The position numbers were made by a program, and so were the translations under genes. From Kaustia mangrovi (lineage in GTDB: Bacteria; Pseudomonadota; Alphaproteobacteria; Rhizobiales; Im1), in the NCBI RefSeq assembly GCF_015482775.1, contig NZ_CP058214.1, positions 1,878,272 through 1,942,271 on the forward strand: a stretch of DNA of 64,000 bases, written 5' to 3'. Below, piece after piece: positions 44,231 through 55,102 of the stretch (its first letter is position 1; each line of letters begins with the position of its first letter). A model generated the notes under the pieces. That model did no database searches and was not told the DNA's origin. It saw only the letters and a program-made list of their open reading frames with translations.

Positions 44231-44803
44231 ATGGAACAAGCCAAGACAATCGCCGCCTCCATGGACCGGCGAATCGCCCAGCGCCTGAAGGATCTGCGCA
44301 CCGAGCGCGGCTGGTCGCTGGACAGGCTGGCGGGGCTAAGCGGCATCAGCCGCGCCACGCTCTCGCGGCTGGAGAATGCGGAGGTGAGCGCGACGGCCAG
44401 CGTCCTCGGCAGACTGTGCGCCGCCTACGGGCTGACCGTGTCGCGGCTCATGCACATGGTGGAGGACGATTTCGGCCCGCTCGTCCGCCGCGACCGGCAG
44501 GAGGTGTGGCGCGATCCGTCGACCGGATTCCTCCGGCGCGCCGTCTCCCCGCCCGCCCGCGCCCTTGCCGGCGAGGTGCTCGACTGCACGCTCGAGCCCG
44601 GCACGCAGATCGCCTATGACGCACCGCCCAAGGAGGGTCTCGAGCATCACCTCCTCTTGATCGAGGGGCGGCTCGAGATCGAGGTCGGCGGGCAGACCCA
44701 TACACTCGGCCCGGGCGACTGCCTGCGCTACCAGCTTTTCGGGCCGAGCCGGTTCGAAACGCCGCAGGCCCACGGTGCCCGCTATCTGCTCTTCATGGTG
44801 TGA
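44231..44803 (+). CDS. XRE-family regulator with C-terminal cupin domain
   Basis: The protein has 190 residues. The XRE helix-turn-helix is at about residues 14-70 (IAQRLKDLRTERGWSLDRLA, SGISRATLSRLENAEVSATA). A C-terminal cupin follows (EHHLLLIEGRLEIEVGGQTH, LGPGDCLRY). Such proteins often regulate amino-acid or polyamine use. It is followed 6 bp later by the GNAT gene, so the two are likely co-transcribed and perhaps control acylation of a related amine. Confidence 0.88.
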   Translation: MEQAKTIAASMDRRIAQRLKDLRTERGWSLDRLAGLSGISRATLSRLENAEVSATASVLGRLCAAYGLTVSRLMHMVEDDFGPLVRRDRQEVWRDPSTGFLRRAVSPPARALAGEVLDCTLEPGTQIAYDAPPKEGLEHHLLLIEGRLEIEVGGQTHTLGPGDCLRYQLFGPSRFETPQAHGARYLLFMV

Positions 44804-44809
44804 GGCGGC

Positions 44810-45345
44810 ATGACGGACGGCACGGCCATCGCCATTTCCCCCTCCCCGCCCACGACGCGGCGCGCCATGCGGGCGAGCTCGGCCGGCTCCTCGCCGATTG
44901 CGTCCGCGACGGCGCCAATGTGAATTTCGTGATGCCGTTCACCGAGGCCGATGGCGAAGCTTTCTGGACGGCGAAGGTCCTGCCGGCGCTCGGGACCGGC
45001 ACGCTGACGCTCCTCGTCGCGCACACCGGCAGCCGGATCGTCGGCACCGTCCTGCTCGACTGCGGCACACCGCCCAACCAGCCCCACCGGGCCGAGGTCG
45101 CCAAGCTGCTCGTCCATCCGGACTTCCGGCGCCGGGGCATCGCGAAGGCCCTGATGGCCGAGCTGGAAGACCTCGCTGGGCGGCTCGGGCGAAGCCTCGT
45201 CACGCTCGACACGCGTACCGGCGACAAGGCGGAACCGCTCTACACGGCCCTCGGCTACCGGACGGCCGGCGTCATCCCCGATTTCTGCCGCGACCCGTTC
45301 GAGGACAGGTTCTACCCGACGACGATCATGTACAAGACGCTGTAG
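44810..45345 (+). pseudogene. GNAT-family N-acetyltransferase, frameshifted near the 5' end
   Basis: ATG 44810 (with GAGG before it) starts MTDGTAIAIS; the remainder LPAHDAARHAGELGRLLADC, PHRAEVAKLLVHPDFRRRGIAKALMAELE and TRTGDKAEPLYTALGYRTAG lies one frame over, ending at 45345. One more C in the C5 tract 44838-44842 joins them. RRRGIAKAL is the acetyl-CoA pyrophosphate loop of the GNAT fold. The restored length is about 178 residues. If the shift is an error, a start at 44800 (frame of the main body) is not needed. Confidence 0.75.
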
Positions 45346-45379
45346 GGTGTGGCCTTGGCCTTGTGGAGTCGCATCTACT

Positions 45380-45457
45380 GCACCGGCCCACTCCCCCACC
45401 CGGCCACCCACGGAAGTATGGTCTCATGGGTGGCCGGGTGGGGGAGTGGGCCGGTGC
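45380..45457. repeat. 31-bp perfect inverted repeat between convergent genes
   Basis: Arms 45380-45410 and 45427-45457 are exact reverse complements over 31 bases (starting GCACCGGCCCAC and ending GTGGGCCGGTGC) with a 16-base loop 45411-45426. It lies between the convergent GNAT and cueR genes. The stem could end transcription in both directions, but it is far longer than usual terminators and lacks T-tracts. No coding sequence covers it. Confidence 0.8.
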
Positions 45458-45488
45458 CGTGTGGATGAAGCGCGCGACTCGTACCCCC

Positions 45489-45895
45489 CTACGCCTCCTC
45501 GCGCTCCTCGCTACCGACCGCCAGCTCGTCGAGGATCGGACAGTCGGGGCGGTCGTCGCCATGGCAATGGGCGGAAAGGTGCTGGAGCGTGCTCACCATG
45601 TCCTCGATCTGCACCATCTTGGCCTTGAGCTCGGCGATATGGGTCTCCGCGATCCGCTTCACATCGGCCGAGGCGCGCCCGCGATCCTGCCACAGCGCGA
45701 GGAGCTCGCGGATCTGGGCGATGGAGAAGCCGAGATCCCGGGCGCGCCGGATGAAGTGCAGCGCATGAAGATCCTTCCGGGAATAGTGCCGGTATCCGGC
45801 CTCGCTCCGGCTCGGCGGAGCGATCAGGCCGATGGCCTCGTAATGGCGGATCATCTTCGCGGAGTTTCCGGTCACCTTCGCGGCGTCGCCGATAT

Positions 45896-45899
<4 letters not shown>
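45489..45899 (-). CDS. cueR: Cu(I)-responsive MerR-family regulator CueR
   Basis: The protein has 136 residues from ATG 45899, overlapping the copA stop (ATGA). The MerR helix-turn-helix is at residues 1-60 ([20 protein letters not shown]). The metal-binding loop is CHGDDRPDC with Cys112 and Cys120 at the positions of E. coli CueR, and Ser77 takes the place of the extra cysteine found in divalent-metal sensors. It activates copA in response to Cu(I), Ag(I) or Au(I). Unusually for a MerR activator it is the second gene of the operon it controls. Confidence 0.92.
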
Positions 45900-48430
<2,531 letters not shown>

Positions 48431-48472
48431 CGTGTGTGGGAACGCTCGCCTCTGGACCTGAAACCGGTCCGA

Positions 48473-48503
48473 AAGATGAGGGTTCCCATTGTGTCAAGGT
48501 CAA
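48473..48503 (-). promoter_or_regulatory. predicted CueR-type promoter of copA
   Basis: On the minus strand TTGACC (48503-48498), a 19-bp spacer beginning TTGACACAATGGGAACC, and CATCTT (48478-48473) precede copA by 43 bp. The over-long 19-bp spacing is the hallmark of MerR-activated promoters; the dyad is imperfect. Confidence 0.5.
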
Positions 48504-48547
48504 GCCCTTATCCACACATGCCGCAAACCGGGCCGGCGCGAGCCCGT

Positions 48548-50821
48548 TCAGGCCGGCTCCGGCGCGCCCTCGGGCGGCATGGCGTCCTGCCGCCGCCGCG
48601 CCGTCGCGGGCTTCAGGGCCATCAGGAGCCGCATGGCGTTGAGCGTCACCAGCACCGTCGCGCCCGTATCGGCGAGGACGGCGACCCACAGGCCTGTCGC
48701 GCCGATCACGGTGGTCACCAGGAAGACCGCCTTCAGGCCGAGCGCGATGGCGACATTCTGCCGGATCGTGCGCATGGTTGTGCAGGCAAGGCCGATAAGC
48801 CGCGCCACATCCAGGACGGCGCTGCGCATGAGGCCGGCATCGGCGGCCTCCATGGCAACATCCGTGCCCGAACCCATGGCGATGCCGACGCTCGCGGACG
48901 CCAGGGCCGGCGCGTCGTTGACCCCGTCGCCGACCATGACGACGGTGCGCCCGGCGGCCAGTTCGCGGACGGCCTCGACCTTCGCCTCGGGCAACATCTC
49001 CGCACGTGCCTTGAGACCGAGCTCGCCGGCGATGGCCTGAGCGGTGCGCGCATTGTCGCCGGTCAGCATGACCGCATCGATCCCGGCGCGGCCGAGTGCG
49101 GCGATCCCGTCCGCGGCATCCGCGCGCGGCTCGTCGCGCAAGCCGATCACGCCCTGCGCCACACCCGCCTCCATGACTATGGCGACTGTCTTGCCATCCG
49201 CCTCCAGCGTCCGCGCCGTCTCGCGCAACGCCTCGTCCATCTCTCCGGCCTCGAGTGCGAAACGCGGTGCGCCGACAAAGACGTCCCGTCCGCCGACGCG
49301 GCCCGCGACACCCTTGCCCGCAACGGTCCTCACGGCCTCCGCCACGGGTCGCGGCGCCTCCTCCGCATCGGCGCGTTCGCAGATGGCCTTTGCCAGCGGA
49401 TGGCTCGATTCCGCCTCGAGCGCCGCGGCAAGCGCAAGCACGCGCGCGCCGTCGCCATCGCGTGCAACGATATCGGTCACCGCCGGCTCTCCCCGCGTCA
49501 GCGTCCCGGTCTTGTCGAAGGCGACGGTCTCCGCCTTCGCCAGCATCTCCATCACCGCGCCGCCCTTGACGAGCATGCCGTGGCGGGCGGCCGACGACAG
49601 CCCGGAGGCAATCGCCGCGGGAACGGAGATGACCAGCGCGCAGGGACAACCGATCAGGAGGAGGGCGAGGCCGCGATAGGCCCAGTCCTGCCATCCGCCA
49701 TACCCCAGAAGCGGCGGCAAGACGGCGACCAGGAGCGCGGCCGCGACGACCGCCGGCATGTAGTAGCGCGAGAAGCTGTCTATGAAGCGCTCCGTCGGCG
49801 CCTTCGCCTCCTGCGCCTCCTCCACCAGCGTGACGATGCGGGCGATGGTCGTGTCCTCCGGCGCGCGGTCGACCCGGACCCGCAGGCTCGCCTCGTGATT
49901 GACCGATCCTGCGAAGGCCCGCGCCCCCGGCTCCTTGGTCACAGGGACGCTTTCGCCGGTGATCGCCGCCTCGTCCACATTGGACAGCCCGTCGAGCACG
50001 GTGCCGTCGGCCGGCACGCGCTCGCCGGCACGCACCGCCACCGTCTGGCCGATACGGAGATCGGCAGCGGCAACCTCGCGCAGCCCGCCATCCTCCTCGA
50101 CGAGCGCCGTCCTGGGAATGAGCGCGCCAAGCGCCTTGAGCCCGGAACGCGCCTTTGCGGCGGCGAGCCCCTCCAGCACCTCGCCCACCGCGAAGAGGAA
50201 CACGACGACGGCGGCCTCGGCGGTCTCGCCGATGACGACCGCGCCGATGACCGCAACCGTCATCAGCATCTCGATGGTGAAGGGCGAGCCGAGCCGGGCG
50301 GCCGTGACGGCCCGGCGGGCGACCGGCCAGGCCACGACGAGTATGGCGACGAGGAAGGCCCAGCGGCCAAGCTCGGGCAGCAGCGTGTCGGCTGCAAACG
50401 CCGCTGCGACGAGCATGCCGCCGAACAGCGCGTGGCGGGCCTTGGGCATCCGCCACCAGCGGCGCCCGGCCTCGCCGCCCTCGCCGGTCTCCACGGCCCG
50501 CTCCGTCTCGCCGAGCCGTGTCGCCCTGTAGCCGAGGGCTGAGACCGTCTTGCCGACCGTCGCGTCGTCGGTCAGGGTTTCGTCGAGGGCAAGAGCCATG
50601 GTGCCGTTGGCGACAGACACGCGGATGTCCGACACGCCGGGCAACCCGGCGAGCGCGCGCTCGATGGTCGCGGCACAGCTCGCGCAGTCCATCCCCTCGA
50701 CCGTCCACCGCGTATGGCCGGCCGGCGCTCGAGCCTCGCCCGCATCTGGCGCACGATCGTGCCCGCAGCCACAGCAATCGCCATCCTGTGCCGGCTCCGG
50801 CGCCTCTACGGCCTTGTCCAT
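48548..50821 (-). CDS. Zn/Cd/Pb-exporting P1B-type ATPase (ZntA-like)
   Basis: The protein has 757 residues from ATG 50821 with GGAAGGAGG upstream (an ATG at 50839 lacks one). The N terminus has a Cys/His cluster CCGCGH (16-21), then one heavy-metal domain GMDCASC (43-49). The core has IGCPCALVISVPAA, whose CPCALVIS form is typical of divalent-metal ATPases, then [26 protein letters not shown] and GDGVNDAPALASASVG. It is divergent from a ZntR/CadR-like MerR gene with a clear MerR promoter between, so zinc, cadmium or lead are the expected cargo. Confidence 0.92.
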   Translation of the reverse strand: MDKAVEAPEPAQDGDCCGCGHDRAPDAGEARAPAGHTRWTVEGMDCASCAATIERALAGLPGVSDIRVSVANGTMALALDETLTDDATVGKTVSALGYRATRLGETERAVETGEGGEAGRRWWRMPKARHALFGGMLVAAAFAADTLLPELGRWAFLVAILVVAWPVARRAVTAARLGSPFTIEMLMTVAVIGAVVIGETAEAAVVVFLFAVGEVLEGLAAAKARSGLKALGALIPRTALVEEDGGLREVAAADLRIGQTVAVRAGERVPADGTVLDGLSNVDEAAITGESVPVTKEPGARAFAGSVNHEASLRVRVDRAPEDTTIARIVTLVEEAQEAKAPTERFIDSFSRYYMPAVVAAALLVAVLPPLLGYGGWQDWAYRGLALLLIGCPCALVISVPAAIASGLSSAARHGMLVKGGAVMEMLAKAETVAFDKTGTLTRGEPAVTDIVARDGDGARVLALAAALEAESSHPLAKAICERADAEEAPRPVAEAVRTVAGKGVAGRVGGRDVFVGAPRFALEAGEMDEALRETARTLEADGKTVAIVMEAGVAQGVIGLRDEPRADAADGIAALGRAGIDAVMLTGDNARTAQAIAGELGLKARAEMLPEAKVEAVRELAAGRTVVMVGDGVNDAPALASASVGIAMGSGTDVAMEAADAGLMRSAVLDVARLIGLACTTMRTIRQNVAIALGLKAVFLVTTVIGATGLWVAVLADTGATVLVTLNAMRLLMALKPATARRRQDAMPPEGAPEPA

Positions 50822-50847
50822 CGGATCGCCTCCTTCCATTTGCCGGG

Positions 50848-50878
50848 AGGCTAATCCCTGTAGTAACTATAGGGGCAA
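50848..50878 (-). promoter_or_regulatory. MerR-type promoter/operator of the divalent-metal ATPase
   Basis: On the minus strand TTGCCC (50878-50873) and TAGCCT (50853-50848) are separated by 19 bp containing the dyad CCCTGTAGTAACTATAGGG (50856-50874 on the plus strand). Dyads of this kind are known for ZntR, CadR and PbrR. The site lies 27 bp upstream of the ATPase ATG and 14 bp from the merR start. Confidence 0.85.
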
Positions 50879-50891
50879 GAGGTGATCTGCC

Positions 50892-51329
50892 ATGGACCGC
50901 ACATTTCCGATCGGCAAGCTCGCCGAGGGCGCCGGCTGCAAGGTGGAGACGATCCGCTATTACGAGAGCATCGGCCTCATGCCGGAGCCGGAGCGCTCGG
51001 CGAGCAACCAGCGCCGCTATGTGGCGCGCCATTTCGACCGGTTGATCTTCATCCTGCACGCCCGCGATCTCGGCCTGCCCATCGAGGCCGTCCGCCAGCT
51101 CATCGAGCTGTGCGGCCATCCGGACGCGCCCTGCGACGATGCCGATGCCATCGCCCGCCGGCAGCTGGAGGACGTGCGCGCGCGCATCGACCGCCTCAAG
51201 CTCCTCGAGGCGGAACTCCAGCGCACGCTCGACAGTTGCCAGCACGGCCGGATCGCGGAGTGCAAGGTCATCGAATCGCTTGCCCAGTGCGGCACCTGCG
51301 CGCGCCGCCACGGCCGCCCGCCGCGATAG
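50892..51329 (+). CDS. MerR-family divalent-metal sensor (ZntR/CadR/PbrR-like)
   Basis: The protein has 145 residues. The helix-turn-helix is PIGKLAEGAGCKVETIRYYE (6-25). Metal ligands are candidates Cys74 and Cys81 (CGHPDAPC), Cys116, His118 and Cys124 (CQHGRIAEC), with a Cys pair near the end (CGTC). Cysteines at the start and end of the dimerisation helix are the divalent-metal pattern, unlike CueR. The gene is divergent from the P-type ATPase and regulates it through the dyad at 50856-50874. Confidence 0.9.
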   Translation: MDRTFPIGKLAEGAGCKVETIRYYESIGLMPEPERSASNQRRYVARHFDRLIFILHARDLGLPIEAVRQLIELCGHPDAPCDDADAIARRQLEDVRARIDRLKLLEAELQRTLDSCQHGRIAECKVIESLAQCGTCARRHGRPPR

Positions 51330-51377
51330 TCCGCAAGGCTGCCCCGCACCGCCCCGTCCATGAAGGCGCGGCGGCTG

Positions 51378-52292
51378 TCAGGCGCGAGCGGTCTCCGCGC
51401 CCGCCGCCTCGCGCAGGAAGAGCGAGCGGGCGCGGCGGGTCTCGCCCATGATGAAGCGCCAGACCGCGTCGACGCGTGCCAGACCGCGCTGGTCGGCATG
51501 GGCGGCGAGCCAGTAGCTGCGCACCGCGCGCACCTCCGGCAGCACGCAATGGAGATCGGGAAACTGCCGGGCCACCGCGTCGTGAACGAGGCCGACGCCG
51601 ATGCCCGACCGGATGGCCTCGACCTGGCCGACGACACTTGCGCATTCGAACCGGCCCGCCGTCGCGTCCTCGAAATCGGCGGCATAGTCGAGCGAGGCGC
51701 TGTAGGTCAGGTCCTCCACATAGGTGATCAGCATGCGGCCCTCGAGGTCCTCGCGCCGCCGGATCGGCCCCTCACGGTCCAGGTGGCCGCGCGCGGCATA
51801 GAGGCTCACGCTGTAATCGGCGAGCTTGGCGGCGACGAGCTTGCCCTGGGTCGGCCGATCGACGGTCACCGCGATATCGGCCTCGCGCTTCGACAGGGAG
51901 AAGGCGCGCGGCAGGGGCACGAGCTGGATGACGAGATCGCGATGGCGCGCGCCGAAGGCGGCAAGCCGCGGGGCGAGCACATAATTGCCGATGCCGTCCG
52001 GTGCGCCGATGCGGACCTCGCCGCCGAGCGCCGTGGACCGTTCGGAGAGATCCTCCTCGCCGTGCAGTGCCTCCGTCTCCATGCGTTCGGCATGGGCGAG
52101 GAGCCGCTCGCCGGCCTGCGTCAGGCAGATGCCGTCCTTGCGCCGCTCCACGAGGTCGGTGCCGGTATCGCGCTCCAGCCGGGCGATCTGGCGGCTGACC
52201 GTCGTCTGGTCGAGCCTCAGCTTGCGCGCCGCGCCGAGGAACTGCCCGGCCCGGGCAACCGCAAGGAATGTCTGGATATGATCCCACCGCAT
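51378..52292 (-). CDS. LysR-family transcriptional regulator
   Basis: The protein has 304 residues from ATG 52292; the open frame to 52358 adds non-family sequence. The helix-turn-helix is at about residues 2-60 (WDHIQTFLAVARAGQFLGAA, LDQTTVSRQIARLERDTGT). The effector domain is GEVRIGAPDGIGNYVL, SKREADIAVTV and AIRSGIGVGLVHDAVA. It is divergent from mmsA with 117 bp between starts and is the likely regulator of the aldehyde dehydrogenase. Confidence 0.9.
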   Translation of the reverse strand: MRWDHIQTFLAVARAGQFLGAARKLRLDQTTVSRQIARLERDTGTDLVERRKDGICLTQAGERLLAHAERMETEALHGEEDLSERSTALGGEVRIGAPDGIGNYVLAPRLAAFGARHRDLVIQLVPLPRAFSLSKREADIAVTVDRPTQGKLVAAKLADYSVSLYAARGHLDREGPIRRREDLEGRMLITYVEDLTYSASLDYAADFEDATAGRFECASVVGQVEAIRSGIGVGLVHDAVARQFPDLHCVLPEVRAVRSYWLAAHADQRGLARVDAVWRFIMGETRRARSLFLREAAGAETARA

Positions 52293-52409
52293 GACGCATA
52301 TCCTGCAAATTTGCAGATCGTTAGACGGATATTTGCCGATTGATCGGACGATACGCAACCGTCAATGTCTGCGGTGGATGACTGACACCCCCATGAGAGG
52401 ATGAACCCA

Positions 52410-53906
52410 ATGCGTGAGATCGGCCACTTTGTCGCCGGCAGGACCGTGCCCGGAACGAGTGGGCGCACCGGCGATGTCTTCAAGCCCGCGACGGGCGAGA
52501 TCCAGGCGAAGGTCGCGCTGGCCTCGCCGTCCGAGATCGACGAGATCGTCGCCAATGCCGCCGAGGCGCAGGCCGGCTGGGCAGCGACCAATCCGCAGAA
52601 GCGGGCCCGCGTGCTGATGGAGTTCTGCCGGCTCGCCTATGCCGAGATCGACGAGCTCGCCGCCCTGCTCGCCAGCGAGCACGGCAAGACCGTGCCCGAC
52701 GCCAAGGGCGACCTGCAGCGCGGGCTGGAGGTGATCGAGTTCGCCATCGGCGCGCCGCATCTCCTGAAAGGCGAGTTCACCGAGGGCGCGGGGCCGGGCA
52801 TCGACATGTATTCCATGCGCCAGCCGCTGGGCGTGGTCGCTGGCATCACGCCGTTCAACTTCCCCGCCATGATCCCCATGTGGATGTTCGGCCCGGCGAT
52901 CGCCTGCGGCAACGCCTTCATCCTGAAGCCGTCGGAGCGCGACCCTTCGGTGCCCATGCGGCTCGCCGAGCTCATGATCGAGGCCGGGCTGCCCGAAGGC
53001 ATCCTCAATGTGGTGAATGGCGACAAGGAGGCGGTCGAGACGCTGCTCGCCCATCCGGGCATCGCCGCCATCAGCTTCGTCGGCTCCACGCCCATCGCCC
53101 GCCATGTCTACCAGACCGCCGCCGCCCACGGTAAGCGCGTCCAGGCGCTCGGCGGGGCAAAGAACCACCTCATCGTCATGCCCGACGCCGATATGGACCA
53201 GGCGGTCAACGCACTGATCGGCGCGGGCTACGGATCCGGCGGCGAGCGCTGCATGGCCGTCTCGGTCGCCGTGCCGGTCGGCGAGGAGGCCGCGTCCGCG
53301 CTGATGGAGCGTCTGGTGCCGCGCGTGGAGTCCCTGAAGATCGGCCCGAGCCACGATGCGGACGCCGATTTCGGCCCGCTGGTGACCGCCGCCCATCGCG
53401 ACCGCGTGCGCTCCTATGTGGATCTCGGCGTGGAGGAAGGCGCCGACCTCGTGGTCGACGGCCGCGGCTTCCAGATGCAGGGCTACGAGGACGGCTTCTA
53501 TATCGGCGGCTGCCTGTTCGACAATGTGAAGCCGGACATGCGCATCTACAGGGAGGAGATCTTCGGGCCCGTCCTCTCCGTGGTGCGCGCGAAGGATTAC
53601 GAGGAGGCGCTCAGCCTGCCGAACGAGCACGAATTCGGCAATGGCGTCGCGATCTTCACCCGCGACGGCGATGCCGCCCGCGATTTCGCGACCCGCGCCC
53701 AGATCGGCATGGTCGGCATCAATGTGCCGATCCCGGTGCCGCTCGCCTATCACTCCTTCGGCGGCTGGAAGGCCTCGCTCTTCGGCGCCCACAACCAGCA
53801 CGGGCCGGACTCGTTCCACTTCTTCACCCGCGCCAAGACGGTCACGAGCCGCTGGCCGTCGGGCATCAAGGACACGGCCGAGTTCGTCATGCCGACCATG
53901 TCGTAG
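52410..53906 (+). CDS. mmsA: CoA-acylating methylmalonate-semialdehyde dehydrogenase
   Basis: The protein has 498 residues. ATG 52410 is preferred because GAGAGG lies 9 bases before it, while ATG 52401 directly abuts that site. Family-specific features are ITPFNFPAMIPMWM (145-158; Asn149), FVGSTPIARHVYQ, ALGGAKNH (247-253) and the catalytic cysteine Cys281 in SGGERCMAVS, with the C-terminal SFGGWKASLFG. MmsA converts malonate or methylmalonate semialdehyde plus CoA to acetyl- or propionyl-CoA with NAD+, in valine, inositol, beta-alanine and polyamine breakdown. It is a single gene opposite LysR. Confidence 0.93.
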   Translation: MREIGHFVAGRTVPGTSGRTGDVFKPATGEIQAKVALASPSEIDEIVANAAEAQAGWAATNPQKRARVLMEFCRLAYAEIDELAALLASEHGKTVPDAKGDLQRGLEVIEFAIGAPHLLKGEFTEGAGPGIDMYSMRQPLGVVAGITPFNFPAMIPMWMFGPAIACGNAFILKPSERDPSVPMRLAELMIEAGLPEGILNVVNGDKEAVETLLAHPGIAAISFVGSTPIARHVYQTAAAHGKRVQALGGAKNHLIVMPDADMDQAVNALIGAGYGSGGERCMAVSVAVPVGEEAASALMERLVPRVESLKIGPSHDADADFGPLVTAAHRDRVRSYVDLGVEEGADLVVDGRGFQMQGYEDGFYIGGCLFDNVKPDMRIYREEIFGPVLSVVRAKDYEEALSLPNEHEFGNGVAIFTRDGDAARDFATRAQIGMVGINVPIPVPLAYHSFGGWKASLFGAHNQHGPDSFHFFTRAKTVTSRWPSGIKDTAEFVMPTMS

Positions 53907-53933
53907 GGGATTTTCCCGGCCGGTACCGGTGCC

Positions 53934-54380
53934 TCAGGCGCCGGGCTCCGGCCGGGTCACCACATAGGCCGCGCAGCTGATCATGAAGACCGCCACGACA
54001 CAGGCGAGCAGCCAACCGGGCCGCACGCTCAGCCAGAACAGCCCGTAGCCGGCCGCCATTCCCAGACAGGCCGCGACCTTGCCCCGGACCGGCACTGCGC
54101 CCTCGTCGCGCCAGGCCTTCAGCGTCGGCCCGAAGCGGGGATGGTCGAGCATCCAGGCCTCGAGCCGCGGCGAGGAACGGCCGAAGAACCAGGCGGCGAG
54201 GATCAGGAAGATCGTCGTGGGCAGGAGCGGGAGGAAGACACCCAGAAGGCCGAGCGCGAGCATGGCCAGCCCGAGCGCCAGAAACCCGATCTGCCGGCCA
54301 CCATCGATCACCGCCCACGCCGTGCGGCGGACCGGTTTGAGAGGGCCCGGGCGATCCGGGCTGTTGAGGCCTGCAGGCAT
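53934..54380 (-). CDS. YbaN/DUF454-family small membrane protein
   Basis: The protein has 148 residues from ATG 54380; ATG 54416 is an alternative 12 residues earlier and the frame is open to 54467. The family core is clear: LGLLGVFLPLLPTTIFLILAAWFFGRSSPRLEAWMLDHPRFG split between two helices, then a second helix pair (GYGLFWLSV, WLLACVVAVFMIS). It is an inner-membrane protein of unknown function, tail-to-tail with mmsA and 84 bp from the ohrR stop. Confidence 0.85.
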   Translation of the reverse strand: MPAGLNSPDRPGPLKPVRRTAWAVIDGGRQIGFLALGLAMLALGLLGVFLPLLPTTIFLILAAWFFGRSSPRLEAWMLDHPRFGPTLKAWRDEGAVPVRGKVAACLGMAAGYGLFWLSVRPGWLLACVVAVFMISCAAYVVTRPEPGA

Positions 54381-54463
54381 TCGCGATCCCGCAACGGTTT
54401 CGTGCCACATCTTCATAGAAGCAGGACAGGCCGTCTTTTCAAGGGGACCGGGCGCCCGCAGCC

Positions 54464-54946
54464 TCATACCGCGCCACTGTGACGCTCCAGCGCACGGGTG
54501 AGCGCGGAGATATCCCTCTGCAGCCGCCTGAGATCGTCCAGCGTCAGTCCCGAAGCCTCCAGGATGCAGCGCGGAATGTCACGCGCCTTCTCCCTGAGCG
54601 CCCGGCCCTCCTCCGTCAGGCGCACCCGCACCTGGCGCTCGTCGTTCGGGTCGCGGGCGCGGACCACATGGCCCATCGCCTCCAGCCGCTTGATCATCGG
54701 GGTCAGCGTACTCGATTCAAGTCCGAGCGTCTCGCCGAGCTCGCCCACCGTCCGCCCGTCCCGCTCCCATAGCGCCACCATCGCCAGATATTGCGTGTAG
54801 GTGAGGCCGAGAGGCGCAAGCAGCGGCTTGTAGACGCGGTTGAAGGCATGGCCGGCGGAATAGACCGCAAAGCAGAGGAAATCGCCCAGCGGAATCGCAT
54901 CGTCCTTCGTGTCCCGGACATCGCCGGTCTGGCGGATATCGGCCAT
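54464..54946 (-). CDS. ohrR: MarR-family organic-peroxide sensor OhrR
   Basis: The protein has 160 residues. The sensing cysteine Cys25 lies in FLCFAVYSAGHAFNRVYKPL, the OhrR signature, and the winged helix is visible (TVGELGETLGLESSTLTPMI, DPNDERQVRVRLTEEG). Oxidation of Cys25 by organic hydroperoxides releases DNA. It is divergent from ohr, with three related dyads in the 156-bp gap, the standard autoregulated ohrR/ohr layout. Confidence 0.93.
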   Translation of the reverse strand: MADIRQTGDVRDTKDDAIPLGDFLCFAVYSAGHAFNRVYKPLLAPLGLTYTQYLAMVALWERDGRTVGELGETLGLESSTLTPMIKRLEAMGHVVRARDPNDERQVRVRLTEEGRALREKARDIPRCILEASGLTLDDLRRLQRDISALTRALERHSGAV

Positions 54947-54980
54947 TTCTCACCTCGTTGTTCCTTCTCCCTCTAAATAA

Positions 54981-54992
54981 ATCGCGCGCGAT
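54981..54992. promoter_or_regulatory. OhrR operator candidate on the ohrR side
   Basis: ATCGCGCGCGAT is a perfect 12-bp palindrome 34 bp upstream of the ohrR start. It shares the ATCG...CGAT arms with the sites on the ohr side. Confidence 0.55.
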
Positions 54993-55006
54993 CATATCGC
55001 AAGCCA

Positions 55007-55062
55007 TTGACAATGATCGGGCTCTATCTATATCAATCGTGCACGATCAATTATCGCACGAT
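55007..55062 (+). promoter_or_regulatory. ohr promoter with overlapping OhrR operator sites
   Basis: TTGACA (55007-55012), a 16-bp spacer and TATATC (55029-55034) make a good promoter. ATCGTGCACGAT (55036-55047) is a perfect 12-bp palindrome just after it, and ATCGCACGAT (55053-55062) is a second weaker dyad. Repressor bound here would block the start of ohr transcription. Confidence 0.65.
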
Positions 55063-55102
55063 TTACTGAACCCCCAACTGCCCTACAGGAAAGGAAAGTC
55101 CC

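Noticed and set aside
45380-45457. Terminal inverted repeats of a transposable element
   Set aside because: Only 16 bases separate the arms, and there is no transposase or target-site duplication.
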